Origin: Rhodospirillales bacterium
Lineage (GTDB): Bacteria > Pseudomonadota > Alphaproteobacteria > Rhodospirillales > Casp-alpha2
Direction of reading: 5' to 3'
Assembly (NCBI GenBank): GCA_018662225.1
Contig: JABJGO010000092.1
Span: 1 to 59,709 of the forward strand
Length of the DNA stretch: 59,709 nucleotides
Under the pieces are notes generated by a model that saw only the letters and a program-made list of their open reading frames with translations, was not told the origin of the DNA and ran no database searches. A program made the translations under genes and the position numbers. Shown one piece after another: positions 25,212 to 34,934 of the stretch. Every line of letters starts with the position of its first letter. Position 1 is the stretch's first letter.

Positions 25212-28200
25212 CTAGGCCTTCCCGAAACCACCACCGCCGGGTGTCTCGATCATGAACACGTCGCCGGGCCCCATTTCCGTGCTGGCGGCACCGTCCAGTA
25301 TCTGCTCGGTACCATCCGTTCGGATAACCCGATTGATGCCCAGTGTACCCGGATCACCGCCATCCAACCCGAAGGGTGGTACGCGCCGGTGATCGGACAG
25401 GATTGAAGCCGTCATAGCGTCCAGGAAGCGTACCCGCCGCACCGTCCCATCGCCGCCCCGATGTTTGCCGGCCCCGCCGGAGCCATGTCGAATACGGAAG
25501 CTTTCCAGTAAAACAGGGAACCGCCATTCCAGAATCTCAGGGTCTGTCAGGCGTGAATTGGTCATATGTGTGTGAACCGCATTGGTGCCATTGAAATCAG
25601 GTCCGGCGCCGGATCCGCCACAGATGGTTTCGTAATACTGGTGCGTATCGTTGCCAAAGGTGAAGTTGTTCATGGTGCCTTGTGCGGCGGCCATGACACC
25701 CAGTGCACCGTAAAGGGTGTCGGTGATGCTTTGCGATGTTTCCACGTTACCGGCCACCACGGCGGCGGGGTATTGCGGGTTCAGCATGCTGCCTTCGGGG
25801 ATTACCACCTTGATCGGCTTAAGGCACCCGGCATTGAGCGGGATGTCATCATCCACCAACGTCCTGAACACATACAGGACGGCGGCCATGCAGACGGCTG
25901 ATGGTGCGTTAAAATTGCTGCTGACCTGATCGGATGTTCCGGTGAAATCGACCACGGCGCTACGATCACGATGGTCAACTGAAATGTTCACCACAATCTT
26001 GTGACCCTGATCCAGCTCATAGGTGAATGAGCCGTCTTTAAGATTGCTCAGAATACGGCGGACGGATTCTTCGGCGTTGTCCTGTACATGGCGCATGTAG
26101 GCATGCACGGTGTCCTGGCCGAAATGCACGCCCATCTTGCCTAATTCCTGAGCGCCTTTTTCATTGGCGGCGATTTGGGCGGCCAGATCGGCAATATTCT
26201 GGTGCGCATTGCGAACCGGGTAAGGGCCGCTGGCCAGCAAATCGTTCAGCGCCTGTTCACGCAACTTGCCACCTTCGACCAACAAGAAGTTGTCGATCAG
26301 AACGCCTTCCTGTTCCACTGTAGTGCTGTCGGCGGGCATGGACCCCGGCGTGATACCACCGATGTCGGCGTGGTGGCCGCGTGATCCCACATAGAATAAG
26401 ACCTTATCTGCATCGTCGTCATACACAGGCGTAATGACAGTAACGTCAGGCAAGTGGGTACCACCGTTATAGGGCGCATTCAGCGCGTAAACGTCACCGG
26501 GTTTCATGGCGGCGGCATTTTCGCGGATTACGGTCTGGATGCTTTCGCCCATGCTGCCCAAATGCACGGGCATGTGTGGCGCATTGGCTACCAGATTGCC
26601 GTCCGCATCAAAAATGGCACAGGAGAAATCCAGTCTTTCTTTGATGTTCACCGAATAAGCCGTGTTGGCCAGCGTGGCACCCATTTGTTCGGCAATGGAC
26701 ATGAACAGGTTGTTGAAAATCTCCAGTAGAACCGGATCAGCGCCTTCCTCCCCATTGGCACTCCCATTGGCGCCATGTTGACCTGTACCGGCCGCAATGC
26801 GGGATGGCAGCGGCACCACACGCTCAAGGATCAGGTGCCGTCTGTTGGTCATGCTTGCCCGCCAACCGGGTTCCACAACCGTTGTGCCGGTAGCCTCGGC
26901 GATGATGGCCGGGCCGTGCACGTCCTGTCCGGGGATCAGGGCGTCGCGTTCGTACACTGGTGTCGCGTGGGCCTCATCGCCTGAATACATGGTAACAGTA
27001 TCCAGCGGAGCGGGCTCCTCGGCACTTGTGCCCTTGTGCTCGGGGTCATCCACGGCACCGGTTTCGCCGATGGCTTCGGCGGTGATGGTGCCCACGATGC
27101 GGGCGCGGTCCGGGGCGTTGAAACCGAACTGTTGATAATGGGCTTCTTCAAACTCGGCGACCATGTCATCCATGGGGCCAAAGTTGATGATCAACGACGA
27201 GTCTGTTCCTTCGTATCGCAGATGAATTTTATGCACCACCTGGGTGTCTTGCGCGGCCACGCCCTGATTTTCCACTTCGGCTCGCGCCGAGGTGCCCAGC
27301 TCATCAAGCCGGATTTCCAGTTGGCTAAGCAGGTCTGTCGACAACGGCGCTTCGATGGTGTGTTCGCGAATGGCCCGCACATGGGCCAGCCCCATACCGT
27401 AGGCGGATAAAACACCGGCAAACGGATGCAAAAACACCCGTGTCATGCCTAATGAGTCGGCCACCAGACAGGCATGCTGACCACCGGCCCCGCCAAAACA
27501 GTTGAGCGTATAGTGGGTGATGTCATAACCGCGCTGAACAGATATCTGCTTGATGGCGTTGGCCATATTCTCGATAGCGATTTTCAGGAAACCCTCGGCC
27601 ACGTCTTCCGGCGTGGGCGTTGATCCGGTGGCTTCTCCGATTTGATTGGCGAGGTCTGTGAACTTCGCTCGCACCACTTCTGCGTCCAGGGGTTGATCAG
27701 CCCCGGCGCCAAACACAGGCGGAAAATACTGGGGTTGAATTTTACCCAACATGACATTGCAGTCGGTAACCGCCAATGGTCCGCCACGGCGGTAGCACGC
27801 CGGACCGGGGTCGGCACCGGCACTGTCCGGGCCAACCCGGTAACGATAGCCGTCGAAATGCAGGATCGAGCCACCACCCGCAGCGACCGTGTGAATGCGC
27901 ATCATGGGTGCCCGCATGCGCACACCCGCGACCAGCGTTTCAAACTCGCGCTCGTATTCGCCATTAAAGTGGGACACATCCGTAGACGTACCGCCCATAT
28001 CGAAACCAATAACATTATCAAACCCGGCCATGGCGGCGGTCTGGACCATGCCGACCACACCACCGGCGGGCCCGGACAGGATGCTGTCTTTGCCCTGGAA
28101 CAGGTTGGCGTCGGTTAGTCCGCCGTTTGATTGCATAAACATAAGCCGGGTGTTGTCGTCAGAATTCTTGTCTTCGCCAATATGGGCCGCAACCCGGTCC

Positions 28201-28871
28201 ACATAGCGTCTCAAAATAGGCGACAGGTACGCATCAACCACGGTGGTATCGCCGCGTGACACCAGTTTGATGAGCGGGCTGGTTTCGTGCGATACGGACA
28301 CTTGTACAAAGCCGATGTCGCGCGCGATGGCGGCCACGGCCTGTTCGTGATCGGGATAGCGATAGCTGTGCATGAATACGATGGCGACAGATCGAATACC
28401 ATCGTCAAAAGCAGTTTGCATGTCGGAACGTGCGGCATCCAGATCAGGGGCTTGCAGAATATCACCACTGGCCGTGACACGCTCGGCGACCTCGATCACT
28501 TTCTCGTACAACATTTCCGGTAAAACAATGTGGCGATCGAACAGGCGCGGACGGTTCTGATAACCGATCCGCAAAGAGTCCGCGAAGCCTTCGGTTGTGA
28601 CCAAAAGCGTGCGATCACCTTTGCGTTCTAAAAGCGCATTGGTGGCAACGGTGGTACCCATTTTGACGGCGTCCACCTGGGATGCGGGTATGGGATCATC
28701 TTTACCAAGGCCAAGTACATCGCGAATACCTTGCAGGGCGGCATCTTCGTACTGTTCCGGGTTTTCCGATAACAGCTTGTGAGATGTGAGTTGCCCGTCC
28801 GGGCTGCGCGCAACCACGTCCGTAAACGTGCCGCCACGATCGATCCAGAATTGCCACTTTTTGTCAGTCAT
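25212..28871 (-). CDS. 5-oxoprolinase / hydantoinase A-B fusion protein
   Basis: This 1219-residue fusion carries the HyuA half (about 1-690; DRGGTFTDVVARSPDG, GFDMGGTSTDVSHF, GGAGGQHACLVADSLGM) and the HyuB half (about 705-1219; LLEIFNNLFMSIAEQMG, HLGSMGESIQTVI, GTSDQVSSNFNAPSAV). Eukaryotic-type 5-oxoprolinase has this single-chain layout. It uses ATP to open 5-oxoproline to glutamate; hydantoin or N-methylhydantoin are alternative substrates. Its presence in the same block as a gamma-glutamyltransferase-family enzyme would fit gamma-glutamyl compound catabolism. It is transcribed alone, divergent from the LuxR-type regulator, and ends at a strong hairpin. Confidence 0.92.
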   Translation of the reverse strand: MTDKKWQFWIDRGGTFTDVVARSPDGQLTSHKLLSENPEQYEDAALQGIRDVLGLGKDDPIPASQVDAVKMGTTVATNALLERKGDRTLLVTTEGFADSLRIGYQNRPRLFDRHIVLPEMLYEKVIEVAERVTASGDILQAPDLDAARSDMQTAFDDGIRSVAIVFMHSYRYPDHEQAVAAIARDIGFVQVSVSHETSPLIKLVSRGDTTVVDAYLSPILRRYVDRVAAHIGEDKNSDDNTRLMFMQSNGGLTDANLFQGKDSILSGPAGGVVGMVQTAAMAGFDNVIGFDMGGTSTDVSHFNGEYEREFETLVAGVRMRAPMMRIHTVAAGGGSILHFDGYRYRVGPDSAGADPGPACYRRGGPLAVTDCNVMLGKIQPQYFPPVFGAGADQPLDAEVVRAKFTDLANQIGEATGSTPTPEDVAEGFLKIAIENMANAIKQISVQRGYDITHYTLNCFGGAGGQHACLVADSLGMTRVFLHPFAGVLSAYGMGLAHVRAIREHTIEAPLSTDLLSQLEIRLDELGTSARAEVENQGVAAQDTQVVHKIHLRYEGTDSSLIINFGPMDDMVAEFEEAHYQQFGFNAPDRARIVGTITAEAIGETGAVDDPEHKGTSAEEPAPLDTVTMYSGDEAHATPVYERDALIPGQDVHGPAIIAEATGTTVVEPGWRASMTNRRHLILERVVPLPSRIAAGTGQHGANGSANGEEGADPVLLEIFNNLFMSIAEQMGATLANTAYSVNIKERLDFSCAIFDADGNLVANAPHMPVHLGSMGESIQTVIRENAAAMKPGDVYALNAPYNGGTHLPDVTVITPVYDDDADKVLFYVGSRGHHADIGGITPGSMPADSTTVEQEGVLIDNFLLVEGGKLREQALNDLLASGPYPVRNAHQNIADLAAQIAANEKGAQELGKMGVHFGQDTVHAYMRHVQDNAEESVRRILSNLKDGSFTYELDQGHKIVVNISVDHRDRSAVVDFTGTSDQVSSNFNAPSAVCMAAVLYVFRTLVDDDIPLNAGCLKPIKVVIPEGSMLNPQYPAAVVAGNVETSQSITDTLYGALGVMAAAQGTMNNFTFGNDTHQYYETICGGSGAGPDFNGTNAVHTHMTNSRLTDPEILEWRFPVLLESFRIRHGSGGAGKHRGGDGTVRRVRFLDAMTASILSDHRRVPPFGLDGGDPGTLGINRVIRTDGTEQILDGAASTEMGPGDVFMIETPGGGGFGKA

Positions 28872-29163
28872 TGAACAGCGTGCGTCTCTTCTAATTACCG
28901 CTTTAGGACAGCGGTATGTACATTTCGGGTGAACAATACCACCAATATACGGCCTAACAGCAGTTTGCCAGACTCAATCGACACCGCCCCGTACACCATA
29001 TCGGCATCAACTCGATCGATTATTCGAATGAGGCTGACTAGGTATGACAGGCCTTGTATTCGCACGCTAGATACGTTCTAATTACTTATCTATTGGTGTA
29101 TACCCTTGGGGGTTTTGCCTGTTTTAGAGTCAATGCGACACGTGTGATTGGGGATCGTACGGT

Positions 29164-30360
29164 TTGGCAGCTACATCTGATTTTTCCAATGTCCTTGGTC
29201 ATCTTTATGACGCTGCAACTGACATGGATAAATGGCCCAGATTTCTGGAAGACATGTCAGGGCTGTTCCACGCGCCGTGGGTCAATATTCTCATATATGA
29301 TCCCAATGAATCCAATTTCGATTTTTACCTTACATCCGGGTTCGATCAATCCAATGAATTTATTGAAAAATTCAGCAAGTTATTCCACACGGATCCGCGC
29401 CTGATTGCATCCAACAATTTTCCAGGTAAACCGATTTCCTGCCGCCAGGCCTTCAGTGAAGAAACGTGGCACCAGTCTGCCACCTATAAACTCATCAAAA
29501 AATACCCAGAGCAATCACCCGCCATTGAATACTCTCTGACCATGACATTACCGGATGAGAATGGGGGGAATATCGGGTTTGCACTCATGCGCGGTGAGGA
29601 TGGCAAAGCTTTCAATCAGGAAGAATGTGACCTGCTGGGGCTTATTATCCCGCATATCAAACGGGCAGTAAGCCTTCGAAAACGATTTTCCATTGCCGAT
29701 TTTGAAAGCCAAACAGCCCGTGATGTGATGGATCATGTACCCAGCGGCATCATTGTCGTGGATGAAGATAGCCAGGTGATCTATTCCAATGTGACGGCAC
29801 AGGAGATTACCAATCGACGAGATGGCATAACTATTTCCGCCGGGGCTCTAACGCTGAGTAATACGGATCAGAACGTCGAAATAAAAATGGCCATTCGCGA
29901 TACGGTGCAAAAGGCTGCGGCCGGCAACACGCAACCCGGCTTTCCCATGATTGTTGAGCGAGGTGATGATCACCGGGGATATCCCTTGATGATTTCCACG
30001 ATTTGGGGCGAACATCTCAAACTTGGCAGCGGCGTTCTTGATAAGCCACTGGCCGTGGTTTTCATCACAGATATGGGCCGTCCCCAGGAAGTCTCGTGCG
30101 AGGTGCTTCAGCGGCTTTACGGCCTGAGCCCGACCGAGTCGCGGTTACTGGAACGTCTGGTTATCGGCGACACGCTGGAACAGGCCGCGTCGGCCATCAA
30201 CGTGACCAGCGGCACGGCCAGACAGTACCTGAAAGTGGTGTTCCAGAAGACCGGCACAAACCGGCAACCCATTCTGATCAAGACAGTCCTGAGCTCGCCC
30301 ATATGGATGCGGCATCAGGAAATCGAAGCCGCTTACGACAAATATAGACAGGGTTCTTAA
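29164..30360 (+). CDS. LuxR-family helix-turn-helix regulator
   Basis: This 398-residue regulator has a LuxR-type DNA-binding domain at the C-terminus (about 315-380; LSPTESRLLERLVIGDTLEQA, with the helix-turn-helix near INVTSGTARQYLKVVFQKT). The N-terminal part (SNVLGHLYDAATDMDKWPRFLED) and a PAS-like middle (MDHVPSGIIVVDEDSQVIYSN, in two stretches) suggest ligand sensing. It starts at TTG; the first ATG (MDKW, 20 codons later) would cut into the conserved N-terminal motif, so TTG is preferred. The 292-nt spacer to the divergent oxoprolinase gene probably contains its operator, making that gene a candidate target. Confidence 0.85.
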   Translation: MAATSDFSNVLGHLYDAATDMDKWPRFLEDMSGLFHAPWVNILIYDPNESNFDFYLTSGFDQSNEFIEKFSKLFHTDPRLIASNNFPGKPISCRQAFSEETWHQSATYKLIKKYPEQSPAIEYSLTMTLPDENGGNIGFALMRGEDGKAFNQEECDLLGLIIPHIKRAVSLRKRFSIADFESQTARDVMDHVPSGIIVVDEDSQVIYSNVTAQEITNRRDGITISAGALTLSNTDQNVEIKMAIRDTVQKAAAGNTQPGFPMIVERGDDHRGYPLMISTIWGEHLKLGSGVLDKPLAVVFITDMGRPQEVSCEVLQRLYGLSPTESRLLERLVIGDTLEQAASAINVTSGTARQYLKVVFQKTGTNRQPILIKTVLSSPIWMRHQEIEAAYDKYRQGS

Positions 30361-30468
30361 GCTGTCCGCGCTTACGCCTCGTTTCACGAAATGGTGAGGT
30401 TCGCGCTTACGCCTTGTTATTGCCATCATTCTTTCCATATTCTATTGCTGTGAACAGGGTTATGATCA
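30361..30468. repeat. Short spacer with a duplicated CGCGCTTACGCC segment
   Basis: CGCGCTTACGCCTCGTT and CGCGCTTACGCCTTGTT occur 35 bp apart in the gap between the LuxR-type and DUF3750-type genes. The region between has a weak CCTC/GAGG stem. It may be a small duplication; no promoter is obvious. Confidence 0.4.
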
Positions 30469-31215
30469 ATGCGATGGATACGAAATATAATTGCCGGGCT
30501 TGTGGTGGTGCTGTTGTTCAGCGCCATTGTGGCCATGGTGGGTGGGCATGCCATGGGGGCTGACTGGCGCACGGCGAGCCGGGAGTCGGCGGGTATTGCA
30601 CCTGATCCACTCACCAACCCGGAACCGATTGTTCAGGTCTACGCGGCGCGCGCGTTCAGTTGGCGTGGGCTGCTCGGTGTGCATACCTGGATCGCAACCA
30701 AACGTCGCGATGCACCAGGCTTCATGGTTTATGAGGTCATTGGTTGGCGAAAATTTCATGATATGCCCGTGGTAGCCGTTACCGAGAAAGAACCTGACCA
30801 ACGCTGGTTCGGTGCCATGCCGGACATTCTGCTTGATGTGCGCGGTGACCACGTAGAGGCCATTATCGACGACATTGAACAAGCCGTCATGGCCTATCCG
30901 CACGCGGATGAATACACCGTCTGGCCCGGCCCCAATTCCAATACCTTCACGGCCTTTGTAGCCCGCAATGTGGATGGTCTGGTGCTCGATCTGCCACCGA
31001 CGGCTATCGGCAAGGATTACCTGCCAAGCGGTATCGTCGCAGGCACCCCCAGCGGTTCAGGCTATCAGGTTTCCTTCATGGGCTTGCTGGGTGTTATGGC
31101 GGCGGTCGAAGAGGGTGTGGAATTTAACGTTCTGGGCCTCACTTTTGGGCTGGACCCCAAGGATCTGGCCATAAAATTGCCCGGTATCGGGCGGTTATCC
31201 CCTCTGCCGGACTAG
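30469..31215 (+). CDS. DUF3750-like membrane-anchored protein
   Basis: This 248-residue protein has one N-terminal transmembrane segment (IIAGLVVVLLFSAIVAMVGG). The pattern WRTASRESAGIAPDP, IVQVYAARAFSWRG, LGVHTWIATK and NSNTFTAFVARN fits the DUF3750 family, whose function is unknown. The bulk of the protein would lie in the periplasm. Two further hydrophobic stretches near the C-terminus (VSFMGLLGVMAAVEEGVEF) may touch the membrane. It is followed 5 nt later by a nucleoside hydrolase gene, so the two are probably co-transcribed, but no functional link is evident. Confidence 0.75.
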   Translation: MRWIRNIIAGLVVVLLFSAIVAMVGGHAMGADWRTASRESAGIAPDPLTNPEPIVQVYAARAFSWRGLLGVHTWIATKRRDAPGFMVYEVIGWRKFHDMPVVAVTEKEPDQRWFGAMPDILLDVRGDHVEAIIDDIEQAVMAYPHADEYTVWPGPNSNTFTAFVARNVDGLVLDLPPTAIGKDYLPSGIVAGTPSGSGYQVSFMGLLGVMAAVEEGVEFNVLGLTFGLDPKDLAIKLPGIGRLSPLPD

Positions 31216-31220
31216 GACAT

Positions 31221-32147
31221 ATGACAGAACAGGTCATTCTAGATTGCGATCCGGGTCGAGACGACGCTTTTGCCATTGCGCTGGCTATTGCCTCACCGGA
31301 CGAGATCAACCTTCTGGCCATCACCGCCGTGGTGGGCAATGTGGAACTGTCCAAAACCCAACGCAATGCCCGCATGATCTGTGAGATTTGCAGCCGTTCT
31401 GACATCCCGGTCTACGGCGGTGCTGATAAGCCGTTGAAGCGTCCGCCCGTTCATGCGGCTGAACACCACGGCGTTACGGGCCTGCATGGCATGGAGGTTT
31501 TTGATCCGGCACAGCCTCTCCAGTCACAGTTCGCCGTGGACTATATGTTGGATACACTGGCTGCGGCAGACGCCGGAACAATTACCATCGTCGCCATCGG
31601 GCCGCTTACTAATCTGGCGCTGGCTATGGAGAAAGACGCGGATACATTCGCGCGGGCAAAACAGGTCGTCATCATGGGCGGTGCCGGGCGGGCCGGTGGC
31701 AACATTACACCGGCGGCTGAATTCAACTTCTATGCCGACCCGCATGCAGCGGCAAAAGTTCTGGCCTGTGGCCGTCCCTTGGTCATGTTCGGCCTAGACG
31801 TAACGCATCAGGTGTTGGGCGGCCAGGACGAGGCCGACCGGTTGAGCCACGGTGGGCCGGCCGCGAATGCGCTTTCGGGTATGGTGCTGCCCATTAACGA
31901 AAACGGTACCGGTAAGACACATTCACCATTGCATGATCCCTGTACTTTTGCATGGCTCATCAGCCCAAATTTGTTCGATGCAAAAATGGTCAATATTGAG
32001 GTCGAATGCGATAGTGAGTTGACCATGGGCATGTCAGTGGTCGATATGCGGGGCAGTAGTGGTCGCGCGCCCAATGTGCTGTGGGCCCATGACGTTGATG
32101 GTCCGGCGGTGGTTGATCTGATCATCAGGCGAATTGCTGCGATTTAG
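31221..32147 (+). CDS. Inosine-uridine-type nucleoside hydrolase
   Basis: This 308-residue enzyme hydrolyses N-ribosidic bonds of nucleosides to ribose and base. The calcium-binding aspartates are D8, D10, D14 and D15 in ILDCDPGRDDAFA. The family motif usually reads DTDPGxDDA, and Cys occupies the Thr position here. Further conserved parts are ITAVVGNV, GAGRAGGNITPAAEFNFYAD and the Ca-ligand region near SPLHDPCTFAW. The ribokinase gene begins 9 nt after its stop, which gives a direct path from nucleoside to ribose 5-phosphate. Confidence 0.93.
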   Translation: MTEQVILDCDPGRDDAFAIALAIASPDEINLLAITAVVGNVELSKTQRNARMICEICSRSDIPVYGGADKPLKRPPVHAAEHHGVTGLHGMEVFDPAQPLQSQFAVDYMLDTLAAADAGTITIVAIGPLTNLALAMEKDADTFARAKQVVIMGGAGRAGGNITPAAEFNFYADPHAAAKVLACGRPLVMFGLDVTHQVLGGQDEADRLSHGGPAANALSGMVLPINENGTGKTHSPLHDPCTFAWLISPNLFDAKMVNIEVECDSELTMGMSVVDMRGSSGRAPNVLWAHDVDGPAVVDLIIRRIAAI

Positions 32148-32156
32148 GAATAGTCC

Positions 32157-33080
32157 ATGACGGTTATTGTTTTCGGCTCAATCAATCTGGATCTGGTTAC
32201 AACGGTTGATCGTATTGTGAAACCGGGGGAGACCGTGTCGGGCCATAGCTTCAACACCTACCCCGGTGGCAAGGGGGCTAATCAGGCGTTGGCGGCGCAC
32301 CTTTCCGGCGCAGACGTCACCTTTGTGGGCAAGGTCGGCGATGATGATTTCGCCCACCAGGTTCTGGATTTTCTGGGCGGGCACGGCCTCAATCTGGATC
32401 ACATCACCCGTTCAGAAAGTGAAACCACCGGCATCGGCCTCATACAGGTGGAACAGGATACCGCCGAAAATGCCATCGTGGTGGCCCCCGGTGCCAATCA
32501 TGATTTCACCGACGCTGATTTGGCAGGCATCGCCATCAACGCGGGCGACATTGCCGTCGCGCAGTTCGAAGTCCCCATGGCGCAGAACACAACGTTCTTC
32601 AAGCGGGCAAAAGATGCTGGTGCGGTCACGTTGCTCAACCCTGCGCCGATGATACCGGGCGGTGAGGCCATGCTTGATCTGACCAGCGTGCTGGTGATTA
32701 ACGAGACGGAGTTGGCGATGCTGTCAGGCCGGGGCATATTCGAGGACTCGTCAATTCACGATATTAATGCGGCGGCGTTGAGCTGTCGTCGGCACGATAA
32801 CCAAACCGTCGTGGTGACGTTGGGCGGGCGTGGCGTGCTGGCGGTGGGGGATGGCCACCCTATCCGAATTGTGGGCCGGGACGTAGAGCCGGTGGATACC
32901 ACCGGTGCGGGCGATTGTTTTGTGGGCTGTCTGGCGCAATCGCTTGATACCGGACTGGATATGAGGGCCGCCCTTACCCGCGCCAATGTGGCGGCATCAA
33001 TATCGGTGACAAAACCGGGTGCGGCGTCATCCTTGCCGGATGGGGACGCGATCAATGTGGCGGAAAACGAGACCATTTGA
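32157..33080 (+). CDS. rbsK: Ribokinase (PfkB family)
   Basis: This 307-residue sugar kinase phosphorylates ribose at O5. The N-terminal substrate motif NTYPGGKGANQALAA and the C-terminal catalytic motif DTTGAGDCFVG with its Asp base are both intact, as is GSINLDLV near the start. Position directly after the nucleoside hydrolase argues strongly for ribose over other sugars. Probable operon: DUF3750-like, nucleoside hydrolase, ribokinase. It is followed by a dispersed hairpin repeat that could end the transcript. Confidence 0.92.
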   Translation: MTVIVFGSINLDLVTTVDRIVKPGETVSGHSFNTYPGGKGANQALAAHLSGADVTFVGKVGDDDFAHQVLDFLGGHGLNLDHITRSESETTGIGLIQVEQDTAENAIVVAPGANHDFTDADLAGIAINAGDIAVAQFEVPMAQNTTFFKRAKDAGAVTLLNPAPMIPGGEAMLDLTSVLVINETELAMLSGRGIFEDSSIHDINAAALSCRRHDNQTVVVTLGGRGVLAVGDGHPIRIVGRDVEPVDTTGAGDCFVGCLAQSLDTGLDMRAALTRANVAASISVTKPGAASSLPDGDAINVAENETI

Positions 33081-33105
33081 CGATTGATCAACTGCCTCTA
33101 ATGTC

Positions 33106-33173
33106 ATTCCCGCGAAAGCGGGAATCTAGTTCTTACCATCTCGGCATTTCTGGATTCCCGCTTTTGCGGGAAT
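33106..33173. repeat. Paired ATTCCCGC hairpin repeat (IPAKAGIQ-type dispersed repeat)
   Basis: Two hairpins lie head to head: ATTCCCGC-GAAA-GCGGGAAT at 33106-33125 and ATTCCCGC-TTTT-GCGGGAAT at 33154-33173. They are also complementary to each other over a longer stretch (GCGGGAATCTAG against CTGGATTCCCGC, one mismatch). This is the well-known dispersed repeat whose translation reads IPAKAGIQ. It overlaps the 3' end of the symporter gene and supplies its last codons. Confidence 0.85.
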
Positions 33174-34577
33174 GGCTGTGTTGTCTGAGCCTTGCGGTTG
33201 GGTGCGGTGCCATAGCAACCCCAACGCGAAATATGCGTTCCCCAACACCATGACAGCGCCCGATATGACCAGCAGCTTGGTATATTTATGCTCCATGCCT
33301 AAAAGCGGCGTCATGTAACTATCCATCCCACTGGCCATCCCGCTGGATTCCACATAATACAGCACCGCACCCGCAAGGGCGGTGATGAACGATAGATAAT
33401 AGCTCCATGCCGGGATGTCTGTGCGACCCAACCACAGGGAAAAAAAGATCACCGGCACCAGATACATGGACGCCGTGCCGCTGACGGCCACTGCACTGAA
33501 CAAGTCTTTGGTGCCACCAAATAAAAACAGCAATCCACCTGCCATAAAAATAGCCATGGCAATTCGGCCATTTTTGACCGTCGTGTCCAGACCCATATGC
33601 GATACAGAGAGTTTCGACGCGCTCGATAAGGTGGAATCCAGTGTTGATACCGCCGATATAATCAGTGCCAGGTTAATGAAGATCATGGTGGTGGGGCCGA
33701 GCAACCGGGCCAGTGCCACCTGCATGGTTTCACCATCGATCGCGTTCAGACCGGCAAACACCCCCAGCAGGGAAAAGCCCAGAATACAGACCATGCTGAT
33801 CCAGCCCGCATGGGTGAAACTGTTGAGCGTGGTGTCGCGGTCGGCAATAAAGCCCCGGTCCATCATGACCGGATCATGCAGCGGGTAGCTCCAGATCTGA
33901 AGTCCGGCCACGGCCAACAGTATCCAACCGGGGCTTGCTTCCATAGGGCTGCTTGCCAATGTCGATGCCCACGACCACTGATCAGCGGTGAACAGTACGA
34001 CGATAACCACCCCGAATACGGCCAGAAACGCGGTCATCTGAAACACATCGGTTTTAAGGGATGCGCGCAAGCCGCCTAACATGGAATACGCCAGCGTAGC
34101 CATGGCCAGCATCGTGATTGCGATGCCATAGGCCAGTGTGCCGGTTTCGCCAAAAATGATGCCAATGACCAACAGATTGGCAAAAACCTCGGACAATAGC
34201 CGCACGCCGACCACAACGTTGTAACACCCCACGCCACCGGTCCCAAAACGGTCGCGCAGGAAATCCTGCACACTATCAAACCCATGACGAAATCGGATGG
34301 AACGGATAATGGCGCGGCCGGTAAAGAACGACAGATAGTACGCGGTGTACGCAAGTCCGCCCGCGATCCCGTAATAATATCCAAGAATGGCAGCGGTCAG
34401 AAGCGAGCGCGCAAATATCCACGTTGTTACCTGCGAAAACGTAAGTGTCAGCAACGACGGTGCCGCCCCCGCCCCTGATTGCCCGCGAAAGAATCCGTCC
34501 GCATCAACGGCACGTGGCGCAAAGGCAAACGACGCAACGGCCAGAACCCCAAGGGCACTATAAAAAATCAAATCCAT
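33126..34577 (-). CDS. Sodium:solute symporter (SSS) family transporter
   Basis: This 483-residue inner-membrane protein has about 12-13 hydrophobic segments. SSS hallmarks are MLGGLRASLKTDVFQM (residues about 166-181) and the STLDSTLSSASKLSV segment. It would use the sodium gradient to import a small organic solute; the substrate is not deducible. The C-terminal tail after LLWHRTQPQ (AIPAKAGIQKCRDGKN) is encoded by the dispersed hairpin repeat. The original stop has thus been overrun and the last roughly 15-20 residues are not native. It converges on the ribokinase gene. Confidence 0.88.
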   Translation of the reverse strand: MDLIFYSALGVLAVASFAFAPRAVDADGFFRGQSGAGAAPSLLTLTFSQVTTWIFARSLLTAAILGYYYGIAGGLAYTAYYLSFFTGRAIIRSIRFRHGFDSVQDFLRDRFGTGGVGCYNVVVGVRLLSEVFANLLVIGIIFGETGTLAYGIAITMLAMATLAYSMLGGLRASLKTDVFQMTAFLAVFGVVIVVLFTADQWSWASTLASSPMEASPGWILLAVAGLQIWSYPLHDPVMMDRGFIADRDTTLNSFTHAGWISMVCILGFSLLGVFAGLNAIDGETMQVALARLLGPTTMIFINLALIISAVSTLDSTLSSASKLSVSHMGLDTTVKNGRIAMAIFMAGGLLFLFGGTKDLFSAVAVSGTASMYLVPVIFFSLWLGRTDIPAWSYYLSFITALAGAVLYYVESSGMASGMDSYMTPLLGMEHKYTKLLVISGAVMVLGNAYFALGLLWHRTQPQGSDNTAIPAKAGIQKCRDGKN

Positions 34578-34700
34578 TCATCCGCTCCACTAGAGATATG
34601 TTTAATCTATATGCCCTGATGAATCGAGCCGCTCAAATCACTTGGGCGTTATCGATCTCTTTGTGTTTACGGTCTGTACGTTAAAATGTAGCCTTGCGGC

Positions 34701-34889
34701 ATGATAAAGTTAACGCGATATTTTGCGATTCTGAGCGCCGCCGTGATGTTAGTATTCGCGGTGAGCTTTAGCCTGATGCTGAACAGCTATCTGGGTGGAA
34801 GTGGGCAGGACGGAACCCTGCTTAAACTTACCATTAGTATGGGGTTGGCATTCCTGACGTTTGCGCTGGCATTGTTCATTGTTGTCTAG
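34701..34889 (+). CDS. Membrane anchor of a histidine kinase, ended by in-frame TAG
   Basis: This 62-codon ORF encodes two transmembrane helices (about 6-27 and 42-62) joined by a short external loop, then stops at TAG (34887-34889). The frame continues without interruption as KADQLIKSRDKAQKE into the histidine kinase that starts at 34935. The pair is therefore best read as one gene broken by a nonsense change. The product alone would be an inert two-helix membrane peptide. A real separate gene is the less likely alternative. Confidence 0.6.
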   Translation: MIKLTRYFAILSAAVMLVFAVSFSLMLNSYLGGSGQDGTLLKLTISMGLAFLTFALALFIVV

Positions 34890-34934
34890 AAGGCCGATCA
34901 ACTTATTAAAAGTCGGGACAAGGCACAGAAGGAG

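Noticed and set aside
27642-28118. Long antisense ORF inside the oxoprolinase gene
   Set aside because: It mirrors a GC-biased coding strand; the sense product has clear family motifs and the antisense has none.
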